NCBI RefSeq assembly: GCF_000430665.1
Contig: NZ_AUML01000009.1
Location: forward strand, 104,483-168,482
Direction of reading: 5' to 3'
DNA length: 64,000 nt
DNA from: Aquimarina muelleri DSM 19832
Lineage (GTDB): Bacteria; Bacteroidota; Bacteroidia; Flavobacteriales; Flavobacteriaceae
Shown: one piece after another, positions 17,440 to 27,304 of the stretch
How the letters are laid out: each line of letters begins with the position of its first letter
Position numbering within the stretch: position 1 is the stretch's first letter
Made by a program: the position numbers and the translations under genes
The notes under the pieces: model-generated
Databases searched by the model: none
The model's input: only the letters and a program-made list of their open reading frames with translations
Told to the model about the DNA's origin: nothing

Positions 17440-19119
17440 TTATTTTGGAAGGTATTTTAAAAGAAAGGCTTTTTCTAAAACCCCATCTCTTGTATTTGGG
17501 TTAATAAAAGATGCTGATACTCTTGTAATTCTAAAGTGATTGATCTCATATTTTTCACTCCAAGAAATGGTGTCTTCTGGGATATCTTTTAATTGATAAT
17601 CATATAAAAATAACCAATCTCCATTTTTTAGTGTTTTAGTAATCTCATTAATAGTAACAACTGGTGTAATTCTATTGGTATAAAAATCTAAAGACCAACT
17701 TGGTTTTCCTGCAAGTATAAAAACGCTCTCTGGATTAATATTTTCGGTTTTAATAATATTGGCAGCATTGTTTCCTGCTTGATACAACAATAGTTTTGGG
17801 TAAAATTGTGTGTTTAAACAAAAATTAATCAACACCATAAAATAAACAGAAATCAATACTAATTTTCTATACACATTCATCTGTTTTGTAACAACATAAC
17901 ACAATCCGGTAATTAAAAACAGATAACATAAAATAATACCGATATCGGGCATAGTAAAACCCCAAAAGATCAAAAACAGAACCAGTATGCTTCCGGATGT
18001 TAAAACAAAGTATTGTATACCAAGAATAATTTTTGCTATATTTTTCTTACCTATTTCAAATAATTGCACCATATATCCAGCAACCAATACCGATATCACA
18101 GGCAATAAACTATTAAGATAGTGTGGTAATTTAAATTTTGAAAAACTAATAACAATCATTACTAACAAAAATCCAATAGATGTTAGAATTTCAACTCCTT
18201 TTATATACCTAAATCTTGTTATAAATACGAGTTTTAATTTTGCAAAAAGCGCCATATATGTTATTAGTGACCAAGGTAAAAATGCCCATAATAAGGTATG
18301 GAAGAAAAAAAAATAATCCGAACTTGTTTTCTCAAATCCACTTGCTGTAAGCCTATTAAAGCTTTGATCCCATAAAATAAACCATATTCCCGAAACATTA
18401 GATTGCCCATGGATGACTTTTTCTGGATGTAAATCAAACTGAATATAATATGCATATAAAACGGGAGAGATCGAAATCAAAAAGGCAAAAAAAGCGGCAC
18501 CTATTTTCCAAGACCATAACACCCTCCATTTTCTATTATATGCTAAATAGCTTAGTATACAAACCCCAGAAATAAAAACGCCTAATTGTCCTTTTGTAGA
18601 AAAAGCTATCGCTACACCAATAGCACCCAGTATGGAATGTAATAGTTTCTTATTGTTTATATATAATACAAACTGCCAAATGCCAAAAATAGTTGCCCCG
18701 GTAAGAACTGCATCTGTTCGTACATCGTGATTAGACAAAAAAATTGCCTGTCCAGATAAAAATACTAAAGATGCTATGTGCGCTGCCTTGTTGCCATAAA
18801 ACTCTTTTGCTAATCGATTGCATGAATATGCTCCTAAAATAGTAAACAAAAGTGCTGGAACTCGATACGCCCATTGTGATATCCCAAAAACCTTAAAGGA
18901 TAATGCTGCTAGCCAAAAATGCATATGGGGTTTATCTAAATAATCATTTCCTCCTTTGTAGATATTAATAAAATCATTTTCAAGATACATTCGCATTGCC
19001 ATAGTTGCATGTTGTGCAGAGTCGTTCTCCATTAACGGAATCCACATTCCTGAAACATAAACAATGGCTAATAATACATATAATAGTATATAATCTCTTT
19101 TTAATAAAATGGTATTCAT
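17440..19119 (-). CDS. ArnT/PMT-like membrane glycosyltransferase (GT39/GT83 type)
   Basis: From the ATG at 19117-19119 the product is 559 residues; an in-frame TTG 11 codons upstream is possible but less likely. It has about 12 transmembrane helices. The first loop carries the acidic motif MENDSAQHATMAMRM, matching the catalytic D/E-D of PMT/ArnT-fold enzymes, followed by DYLDKPHMHFWLAALSFKVFG and RVPALL, all typical of polyprenyl-phosphate-sugar-dependent transferases. A soluble periplasmic domain ends the protein (about 440-559). It probably moves a sugar from a lipid carrier to a periplasmic acceptor such as lipid A or protein. The neighbouring divergent GT2 could make the donor. Confidence 0.87.
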   Translation of the reverse strand: MNTILLKRDYILLYVLLAIVYVSGMWIPLMENDSAQHATMAMRMYLENDFINIYKGGNDYLDKPHMHFWLAALSFKVFGISQWAYRVPALLFTILGAYSCNRLAKEFYGNKAAHIASLVFLSGQAIFLSNHDVRTDAVLTGATIFGIWQFVLYINNKKLLHSILGAIGVAIAFSTKGQLGVFISGVCILSYLAYNRKWRVLWSWKIGAAFFAFLISISPVLYAYYIQFDLHPEKVIHGQSNVSGIWFILWDQSFNRLTASGFEKTSSDYFFFFHTLLWAFLPWSLITYMALFAKLKLVFITRFRYIKGVEILTSIGFLLVMIVISFSKFKLPHYLNSLLPVISVLVAGYMVQLFEIGKKNIAKIILGIQYFVLTSGSILVLFLIFWGFTMPDIGIILCYLFLITGLCYVVTKQMNVYRKLVLISVYFMVLINFCLNTQFYPKLLLYQAGNNAANIIKTENINPESVFILAGKPSWSLDFYTNRITPVVTINEITKTLKNGDWLFLYDYQLKDIPEDTISWSEKYEINHFRITRVSASFINPNTRDGVLEKAFLLKYLPK

Positions 19120-19273
19120 ATAGGATTTAAAAAATTCTTGCAATTCGACCAAAAGTAATTTAAGAATAGCATATAAAGTGTTTGAAAATCGGCTCTTAAC
19201 AATTTTATAATCCTAGAAGTATTCCTTATCAATTTGTTATCAATTACCAAATATTAAATTGATGTGTTACTTC

Positions 19274-19281
19274 TATTTTTG
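19274..19281 (+). promoter_or_regulatory. -7 element (TATTTTTG) for the GT2 operon
   Basis: TATTTTTG lies 21 nt before the ATG at 19303; no properly spaced TTG box was found. Confidence 0.35.
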
Positions 19282-19302
19282 CAAATTAATACAAGGTACA
19301 GT

Positions 19303-20277
19303 ATGCGTATTTCTCCATTTTTATCCATAGTAATTCCAGTATATAACGAGCAAGGAAACACCAGCTTATTAACAGAGGCTATTGAAAAAGCATTACACGA
19401 TTATAAATATGAAATAATATATGTAGACGACTTTTCTACAGATAATACAAGACAAGAAATTAAAGCGTTAAAAAATCCGAATGTAGCTCTTATTGAGCTT
19501 AAAAGAAATTATGGACAAAGTTCTGCTTTGGCTGCCGGAATAGAATATGCAAGAGGAAATTATATTGTTACCTTAGATGGGGATATGCAAAATGATCCGT
19601 CTGATATTCCTAGAATGTTAGAAATAGCGATTCGCGAAGAGTGGGATCTAGTAACAGGAATACGACAAAAAAGAAAAGATAATTTTGTTAGAACACTACC
19701 TTCAAAAATAGCAAATTATATTATTAGAAAAGCAACCAAATTTCATATTACAGATGCCGGATGTGCTTTAAAAGTAATGACTGCAGAAACAGCAAAAGGG
19801 ATTCCACTTTATGGCGAAATGCATCGATTTATTGCATTAAACGCCCACATAGATGGCGCACTTATTACTGAGGTTCCTGTAAGGCATCATCCCAGAAAAT
19901 TTGGAGTATCTAAATATGGATTAGGGAGAACTTTTAAAGTAATGAATGATCTTTTGCTTATTCTTTTTCAACGTAAGTACCTACAAAAACCGTTATATTT
20001 ATTCGGCAATATAGGAATGTTGTTTTTTGGGACAGGAATGTTAATCAATATATACCTTATTATAGTTAAACTAATGGGTAATGATATAGGAACAAGGCCT
20101 TTACTGCTACTAGGTATTTTATTGATATTAGTAGGAATTCAATTTTTTACTATTGGGATCGTCACCGATCTTTTAATGAGAACCTATTATGAATCTCAAA
20201 ATAAAACACCTTATAATATAAGAAAAATCACCACTTTTGAAAACAAAGAAAAAAAAACTGCTCTCCACGTTTTTTAA
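19303..20277 (+). CDS. GT2 polyprenyl-phosphate sugar synthase-like (DPM1/GtrB type)
   Basis: I choose the ATG at 19303 (324 residues) because the family starts directly before SIVIPVYNEQ; the upstream GTG would add an uncharacteristic tail. The catalytic domain (about 1-225) has VDDFSTDNT, the DXD-like TLDGDMQNDP, and the RHHPRKFGVSKYGLGR motif of dolichyl/undecaprenyl-phosphate mannose or glucose synthases. Two C-terminal transmembrane helices (about 235-300) resemble GtrB/DpsG proteins. It probably loads a nucleotide sugar onto undecaprenyl phosphate on the cytoplasmic face. It overlaps the next gene by 41 bases. Confidence 0.9.
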   Translation: MRISPFLSIVIPVYNEQGNTSLLTEAIEKALHDYKYEIIYVDDFSTDNTRQEIKALKNPNVALIELKRNYGQSSALAAGIEYARGNYIVTLDGDMQNDPSDIPRMLEIAIREEWDLVTGIRQKRKDNFVRTLPSKIANYIIRKATKFHITDAGCALKVMTAETAKGIPLYGEMHRFIALNAHIDGALITEVPVRHHPRKFGVSKYGLGRTFKVMNDLLLILFQRKYLQKPLYLFGNIGMLFFGTGMLINIYLIIVKLMGNDIGTRPLLLLGILLILVGIQFFTIGIVTDLLMRTYYESQNKTPYNIRKITTFENKEKKTALHVF

Positions 20278-21145
20278 AATTGGGGTAACCGTTTTACTAC
20301 TATATATTATTTTTACTAAAATCCCATTTGATGAGGTATGGAGTACTATTAAAAAATCAAACACTTTATATCTTAGCCTTGCTATACTTTGCTTTATTTT
20401 ATCACAATGGATTTCTGCCAAAAGATTATTAGTTCTTTTTAAAGCAGTACATTTTTATCTATCTGCTAGAAGTAATTATATTCTATATCTAATAGGAATG
20501 TTTTATAATTTTTTTATTCCTGGAGGAATAGGGGGTGATGCGTATAAGGTATATATCCTAAACAAAAAATTTAAATGGTCTATAAAAAAACTATCTGCTG
20601 CTGTTTTATTAGATAGATTTATAGGGTTAACTGCTATTGGTATTCTACTTATTATCCTATTAGCATGTGTTCCTTTAGTTATAAAACTAAATCTAATTTG
20701 GGCGGCTCCTTTTGTTTTAATACTTGGGGTATTGGGGTCTTACCTCTTTACTAAACAAATGTTTCCTTCCTTTTTATCTGTATATCCAAAAACATTACTA
20801 TTATCTGTTTGTATACAATTATTACAATGTATTTGCCTTGTATTTATTGTTAAGAGTATTTCTCCCGTAGAAACAGATCAATATATTACTTATGTTATTG
20901 TGTTTTTAATTTCTTCGGTTTTATCGGTTTTCTCCTTTTCTGGTATTGGAGTAAGAGAAATGATTTTTTATCAGGCATCTTCTCTGTTTATATTTAATAG
21001 TACTACAGCAGTTACTATAGGTGTTTTATTTTCTATTATTACAGCTTTTATTTCTCTATTTGGTTTTATTTTTCATGTCAAAAAACCAGAATTAAAATGT
21101 ATAAACACAAATTATATTACCAGTTTAACTCGCTTTGTGCAGTAG
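20237..21145 (+). CDS. UPF0104 / lysylphosphatidylglycerol-synthase-like membrane protein
   Basis: The 302-residue integral membrane protein has about eight helices and the family signatures FFIPGGIGGDAYKVYIL (about 93-109), LLDRFIGL and SFSGIGVREMIFY. It lacks the cytosolic aminoacyl-transfer domain of true MprF, so a flippase or lipid-linked transport role is more likely than lysyl transfer. No in-frame ATG exists before residue 90, so it must start at the TTG at 20237, inside the end of the GT2 gene, suggesting coupled translation. Its TAG stop lies within the left terminal repeat of element B2, so the natural C-terminus may have been altered. A paralogue is at 33007. Confidence 0.85.
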   Translation: MKTKKKKLLSTFFKIGVTVLLLYIIFTKIPFDEVWSTIKKSNTLYLSLAILCFILSQWISAKRLLVLFKAVHFYLSARSNYILYLIGMFYNFFIPGGIGGDAYKVYILNKKFKWSIKKLSAAVLLDRFIGLTAIGILLIILLACVPLVIKLNLIWAAPFVLILGVLGSYLFTKQMFPSFLSVYPKTLLLSVCIQLLQCICLVFIVKSISPVETDQYITYVIVFLISSVLSVFSFSGIGVREMIFYQASSLFIFNSTTAVTIGVLFSIITAFISLFGFIFHVKKPELKCINTNYITSLTRFVQ

Positions 21146-21367
21146 AACTTCGTAATGAAGCTTGAAGATGCTATAATACGATTTATGAATAAAAATCTCG
21201 CATATAATCGCATTCTTTTTCTACTATATTTTCTTCATAAAATGAAACAATAGGCTATGACTATTCTTTAATTTGATTCATCAATCTAGCGAAAAACCTT
21301 TGCAATTACTTATACGCAATTCTCATCCGTAAATCGTATAAGATGTAGTAGGTTTTCTACTGCATAA
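21135..21367. repeat. modular MITE-like repeat family B, copy B2 (composite)
   Basis: The outer arms match B1 (TTGTGCAGTAGAA at the left, TTCTACTGCATAA at 21355-21367). The inner module (21176-21339) differs from B1 and is nearly identical to the solo copy at 37046-37208. That module has its own inverted ends, ATACGATTTATG and CGTAAATCGTAT. The rest of the 21146-21506 gap is a short A-rich stretch and a terminator. Confidence 0.85.
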
Positions 21368-21446
21368 AATGGGGGCAATGGTATAGTCTATACTCTGGAA
21401 ATTGATAAGGGGTTAAAAATAATTATACCTAGCCAAAATTTATACC

Positions 21447-21485
21447 AAAAAAAACCCTTGTTAATGGCCATTAACAAGGGTTTTT
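21447..21485 (-). terminator. terminator of the atpD-atpC operon
   Basis: Perfect palindrome AACCCTTGTTAATGGCCATTAACAAGGGTT (split here as CCCTTGTTAAT / ATTAACAAGGG), flanked by A- and T-runs. It lies 22 nt beyond the atpC stop on the minus strand and works in both directions. Confidence 0.88.
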
Positions 21486-21506
21486 AATGATAATTATTTA
21501 GAAAAC

Positions 21507-21785
21507 TTAGTCTGCTAGAATAATTACTTTATTATCTTTCATTTCAATAGTTCCTGAAGAAATAGAAAGTAGTGTCGATCCATTTTCACCTTTAGTAAAT
21601 TTATTGTTTACTTCTTCCTCTAGATTCATATCTCCGTATATTTTGATATTTCCTTTTCCTAATAAAGAAATTATAGGTGCATGGTTATCTAACATCTGGA
21701 ACTCTCCATTTACTCCTGGCACTGCAACTGAAGTTACTTCTCCGGTAAATAATACGGCTTCTGGAGTTACTATTTCTAAATACAT
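21507..21785 (-). CDS. atpC: F1 ATP synthase epsilon subunit (short form)
   Basis: The 92-residue product covers the N-terminal beta-sandwich of subunit epsilon: VTPEAVLFTGEVTSVAVPGVNGEFQMLDNHAPIISLLGKG, then the strand SISSGTIEMKDNKVIILAD. The C-terminal helical hairpin that inhibits the rotor in many bacteria is absent, as is common in Bacteroidota. It lies 96 bases after atpD in the same direction. The other ATP synthase genes are not in the window, so atpD-atpC are split from the main operon. Confidence 0.95.
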   Translation of the reverse strand: MYLEIVTPEAVLFTGEVTSVAVPGVNGEFQMLDNHAPIISLLGKGNIKIYGDMNLEEEVNNKFTKGENGSTLLSISSGTIEMKDNKVIILAD

Positions 21786-21881
21786 ATTTTTAAAGTATTA
21801 AGTATTGAGCAATTAGTACTTAGGTAATAAATAAGAGAGAAACTAATCTTCTTTCTCAATTACTAACTTCTCGCTACTATT

Positions 21882-23414
<1,533 letters not shown>

Positions 23415-23481
23415 TTAGTATTAATTATATTAAAAAAAACTAAGAACTCAACAGTACTGAATACTAGCTTTTTTCAGGCTG

Positions 23482-23489
23482 CAAATATA
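23482..23489 (-). promoter_or_regulatory. -7 element (TATATTTG) of the atpD promoter
   Basis: Read on the minus strand, TATATTTG matches TAnnTTTG and lies about 85 nt before the atpD ATG. No TTG box was found at the usual spacing. Confidence 0.4.
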
Positions 23490-23599
23490 GTCTTTTAAAA
23501 TGAAAAAAATAACTCATTTTCTTTTGTTTTTTGAAAGGATGTATTCTCTTTTGTTTTAAATCAAAAAATATACTTTTTTCTGAGACGAGGCATTGGCTT

Positions 23600-23698
23600 T
23601 TAATCCACATTTCGGAGTTTAATTCTCCGAGACTTGCCTCGAAAACAAAATATATTTTTGGAAGCATACCTCGTAGCTTTCTCCGAGGTTATTGATTC
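23600..23698. repeat. dispersed repeat family A, full-length copy (A4)
   Basis: Nearly identical to A1 over about 100 bp. It has TTAATCCACATTTCGGAGTT, CTCCGAGA, the inner CTTGCCTCGAAAACAAAAT piece, GAAGCATACCTCGTAGC, a second CTCCGAGG, and TTATTGATT. The first palindrome is broken by TTCGG instead of TTGTGG. Confidence 0.8.
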
Positions 23699-23999
23699 AC
23701 ACTATACATCTGTTTTTGGAATAGACATAATTATTTATCATAGTAGTAAAGAATATAATTTGGTATGTGTGTTACACCAAAATGTTGCAGCAATAGTTTC
23801 TTATATATTTATTTATATTGCTTAGTATTGGTACTATTTCAGTAGTAGTATTTATTACTTCTATCCATTTCCTCTCTCAATTTTGGTATCACAGAATACA
23901 AGATATGTCTCTGAAAAATTTTTGCTTTAAAGGAAACTTCCAGGAATGAAAATCTCAACAACGGATTAAGTCTCATTCCTTTTGCTCCTCAACTTATAT

Positions 24000-26762
24000 T
24001 TATAAATTATTTATAGATAAACCTATATAATACTGAGATCCTATAAACCCTGTTCCAAAAGCTGTAAAATACTCGTCTCCCCCAAGGTTGGTTCCTCCAA
24101 CTTTAAGGGTAGTTTTTAATTTTGGAATTTTATAATTTATTTGTGCATCAATAACAGAAAAAGAAGGTATATCTCCATCTCCAAATGATGCTTCCCAAAG
24201 ATAACTGTCACTCCATCTATAACTTGTATTAAAACCAAAATTTTTAAACAAATCTGTATGTCCAAAAGTAGCTTTTACTTTATGCTCTGGAGTATTAAAT
24301 TCAGCTCTAAAATCTGGGTCTTTCTTTTTATCAAAATCTTGTTTCGAGTACGTATAATTAACTCCTAAATCAAAATCTCCAAGGATTTTAGTATTTACTC
24401 CTATAGTGCCTCCAAAAGATTTTATATCTACATCTGAGTTAGTATACGCCTGATATACCTCGACATCATCATTTTGTAAAGCCAGTAAAGACAATGTTCC
24501 ATCCCCTACCTTACCATATAAAGGTACTAATACACTTTCTGTAGATATAAAATCTTTATATTGGTTGTAATATCCACTTAAATCAATAACAAATCTGCTT
24601 ATTTTGCTACGATATCCTAGTTCAAAGGCAGTAATTTTTTCTGGTTTTACTATAGCTACATCTGATGCTTCTGGAATCCCATTTCGTACAGAATTTACCG
24701 AAAATGAATTTTCATAAGCATCTCTACCTGTAATAGCAACCGAACTAGAACCTATAAGATTTTGCCCATTTCCACTTACATCAAATGTTCTAATATCTCT
24801 ATCTAGATTATCCTCTGCAGAACCCACTAAGATTGCTCTTCCTACATTTAATCCTATATACAAATCCTGTGTAGTAGGATTTCTAAACCCTGTTTGTACA
24901 GAAGCACGAATATTATGATTTCTTTCTGCACCAAGTGTATATCCAACAGATAATCTAGGAGAAAAATTACCATCAAATAATTCTGATTTATCATAACGAA
25001 CAGATCCAGTTAATTTCAACCTGTCATCCATCATTTTTTTTTGAACTTGAGTATATATCCCATATTCTGCGTATTGAATGGGGCCATCAAAATCAGTAAA
25101 AATTGTACCCGAAGAATTTAGTTTGTATTCTCTAAATGATCCTCCTACCTGTATATCTGCAAAATCCTTTGTTATATGTGCGAAATTATAGTTAGCATCT
25201 ACATGTCGTAGTTGAGTTTCATCCTGAAATTTTGATCCTGTAGCCAAATTAGGGTCGCTGGTAACCTGATTAAAGACCTGCTCAAACTCAGGTGTGCCTG
25301 GCAATAATCTACCTGTATCCGCAGTTTGTCTTGCAAGAAGATGTGCTTGTTCTGGCAACTGCCCCGCTAAGGTTGCTTGTACAAATGCTCCTGCATATTG
25401 ACCAAACCAAGCTTGATCATCTTTCCATTTTCTATTGATATTTATACCTGTAAATCTTGTATCGTATGAATCTCCTGCGTCTTCATCTGTTAAGTATCCT
25501 CTTATAAAAAAGTTGTTGTTTTTAAATTCTAATTTATGTTGTTGCAAGAAAAAATTACGGATTGAATATCGGTTTGCACCTTGATAAATAGTTGTTCCTT
25601 TTCCTATTTTTCCGTTATAAATAATTTCAAAATCATCTGCAAAAGGTCTATAGTGCATTGCCGCATCAAATTTTATACTTTCCGCTCTATACTCATTTAA
25701 ATCCTGCTCATCATATCCTGTTCTACTAACACTTTGATTTGGCAATAGATTTTCTGCTCCTGCGGGCAGAACCCCTAAATTCACTAAAGCCACTCCAACT
25801 CCTCTAATATTGGCACTAACCTCATCTCCATATACATTTAGCCCATCATAATTAGGATCTGACCTATCTGTATTTGCGTTTAGAACATTAATTCTATTAG
25901 ATGCAAACCAATCTGTACCTCTTAGGTAAGAGAAATTGGCTTTTGCAGCAAACTTATCTGAAAATTTATGCGCCATTCTTATTCCGTAATCATAAAACTC
26001 ATTGTCTCCAGCGGCTTCTTGAGAAGTAATACCACCTTTAAAATATGCACTTATACCTGAATGATCAAATGGGTTTTTGCTTGTCATAAACAAAATTCCA
26101 TTAAAAGCATTTGCTCCATATAAGGCAGAAGATGCCCCTGGTAATAATTCTACACTATTGACATCCAATTCTGTCATTCCTAATAAATTCCCTAAAACAA
26201 AATTAAGAGCAGGAGCAGTATTATCCATTCCATCTACCAGTTGAACGAATCTTGTATTTGCAAATGTAGCAAACCCTCTGGTGTTAACAGATTTAAAAGT
26301 TAAGCTATTAGTGTTAACATCTACCCCTTTTAAATCTTCTAATCCTCCATAAAAATCTACCGAAGGAGTGCTTTTTATTTCTTTAATCCCAAAACGTTCT
26401 ACACTTACAGGAGACTCGAAAATACGTTCGGGAGTTCTAGATGCAGAAATAACAACTTCATCCAATTCTGTTCCTTCTTTTAATACAATAATTAAATCAC
26501 TGATTTGTGAAGTTATATCTGTAAGTGAAGATTCAAACCCTACGCTACTAACTTCTATAGCAAAAGGAGGAGATTCCTGAACAGTTAAAGAAAAAAAACC
26601 ATCAAAATCCGTTACTGTTCCCGAAGAGGAATTTTTTAAAGTAATATTAGCTCCTGGTATAGGTTGATTATTATCATCTATTACCTTACCGCTAATTGTT
26701 GTTTGTGCTGTAGCAACAAAGCAGCTTGCCATTAGCAAAATCACTAATGTAATTTTTTTCAT
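24000..26762 (-). CDS. TonB-dependent receptor with carboxypeptidase-like regulatory domain
   Basis: The 920-residue outer-membrane receptor has a signal peptide (cleavage near ATAQ, residue 20) and a CarboxypepD_reg-like beta-sandwich (about 22-100; GKVIDDNNQPIPGANITLKNSSSGTVTDFDGFFSL). A TonB-box-like VVISASRTPERI follows, then a plug domain (about 120-235; GVDVNTNSLTFKSVNTRG, LLPGASSALYGANAFNGILFMTSK) and a 22-strand barrel ending YYIGLSINNL. It takes up an unknown large substrate using TonB energy. There is no SusD partner next to it, so a polysaccharide-utilisation role is not supported; a siderophore, vitamin or peptide is possible. It stands alone. Confidence 0.93.
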   Translation of the reverse strand: MKKITLVILLMASCFVATAQTTISGKVIDDNNQPIPGANITLKNSSSGTVTDFDGFFSLTVQESPPFAIEVSSVGFESSLTDITSQISDLIIVLKEGTELDEVVISASRTPERIFESPVSVERFGIKEIKSTPSVDFYGGLEDLKGVDVNTNSLTFKSVNTRGFATFANTRFVQLVDGMDNTAPALNFVLGNLLGMTELDVNSVELLPGASSALYGANAFNGILFMTSKNPFDHSGISAYFKGGITSQEAAGDNEFYDYGIRMAHKFSDKFAAKANFSYLRGTDWFASNRINVLNANTDRSDPNYDGLNVYGDEVSANIRGVGVALVNLGVLPAGAENLLPNQSVSRTGYDEQDLNEYRAESIKFDAAMHYRPFADDFEIIYNGKIGKGTTIYQGANRYSIRNFFLQQHKLEFKNNNFFIRGYLTDEDAGDSYDTRFTGININRKWKDDQAWFGQYAGAFVQATLAGQLPEQAHLLARQTADTGRLLPGTPEFEQVFNQVTSDPNLATGSKFQDETQLRHVDANYNFAHITKDFADIQVGGSFREYKLNSSGTIFTDFDGPIQYAEYGIYTQVQKKMMDDRLKLTGSVRYDKSELFDGNFSPRLSVGYTLGAERNHNIRASVQTGFRNPTTQDLYIGLNVGRAILVGSAEDNLDRDIRTFDVSGNGQNLIGSSSVAITGRDAYENSFSVNSVRNGIPEASDVAIVKPEKITAFELGYRSKISRFVIDLSGYYNQYKDFISTESVLVPLYGKVGDGTLSLLALQNDDVEVYQAYTNSDVDIKSFGGTIGVNTKILGDFDLGVNYTYSKQDFDKKKDPDFRAEFNTPEHKVKATFGHTDLFKNFGFNTSYRWSDSYLWEASFGDGDIPSFSVIDAQINYKIPKLKTTLKVGGTNLGGDEYFTAFGTGFIGSQYYIGLSINNL

Positions 26763-27007
26763 GCCCCAAAATTTTAAATTATTATAATAACAAGATACGT
26801 TTTTTTACCATTGCTATAGCAAAAACGTTAAATCTATACTTATTTCACACAGAAAAATATGATAATTATATAGTTTTTTGAAACTAGTATTTGATATGAA
26901 ATGAAGTATCCTAATATGAGTTCTATGTATCTAAATTATCGGATAACATTTCTGTATTCTTGGAACTTGTCGATAGTTGAACTAATTAATCTAAATAAAT
27001 TTCAAAT

Positions 27008-27145
27008 TTGGGTACAAGTTTAAGTAAAGCTGACCTAAAATTTATAACAGGAGGAAGAACAATTATATTTACTTCAGACGGCGAAGGAGACTGCACAAAA
27101 GTTATTTTTAATAACGAAGGAAACATCATTAAATCTAAAAAATAA
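27008..27145 (+). pseudogene. possible remnant of a small secreted-protein gene
   Basis: A 45-codon frame (…ADLKFITGGRTIIFTSDGEGD, then CTKVIFNNEGNIIKSKK and stop) reads like the beta-rich C-terminus of a small protein. Only a TTG could start it, and a stop lies three codons earlier. It may be a fragment left by deletion, or a chance frame. Confidence 0.3.
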
Positions 27146-27222
27146 AGATCGTTATACTGGAAGATGTTATCTCATTATAAATGACAATATCATTTTAATT
27201 TTGAAATAGTATAAGAGAAATA

Positions 27223-27260
27223 AAAAAAACCTGTCTGAAAATTTCTTCAAACAGGTTTTA
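27223..27260 (-). terminator. terminator of the glmS operon
   Basis: On the minus strand AAAACCTGTTTGAA pairs imperfectly with TTTCAGACAGGTTTT and runs into eight T. It lies about 45 nt beyond the glmS stop. Confidence 0.8.
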
Positions 27261-27304
27261 TCTATTTTGTATACAAAAACTTGAATTTACACAAGTAGAA
27301 AAAA

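Larger units (their letters stand above)
26763..27304. other. intergenic region between the TonB receptor and glmS
   Basis: About 540 bases. It holds only a small C-terminal-like reading frame (27008-27145) and the glmS terminator (27223-27260). No other gene is supported. Confidence 0.6.

Noticed and set aside
19120..19152. TTG start for the ArnT-like protein
   Set aside because: The ATG at 19117-19119 is followed by a normal basic-then-hydrophobic N-terminus; the extra 11 residues are not needed.
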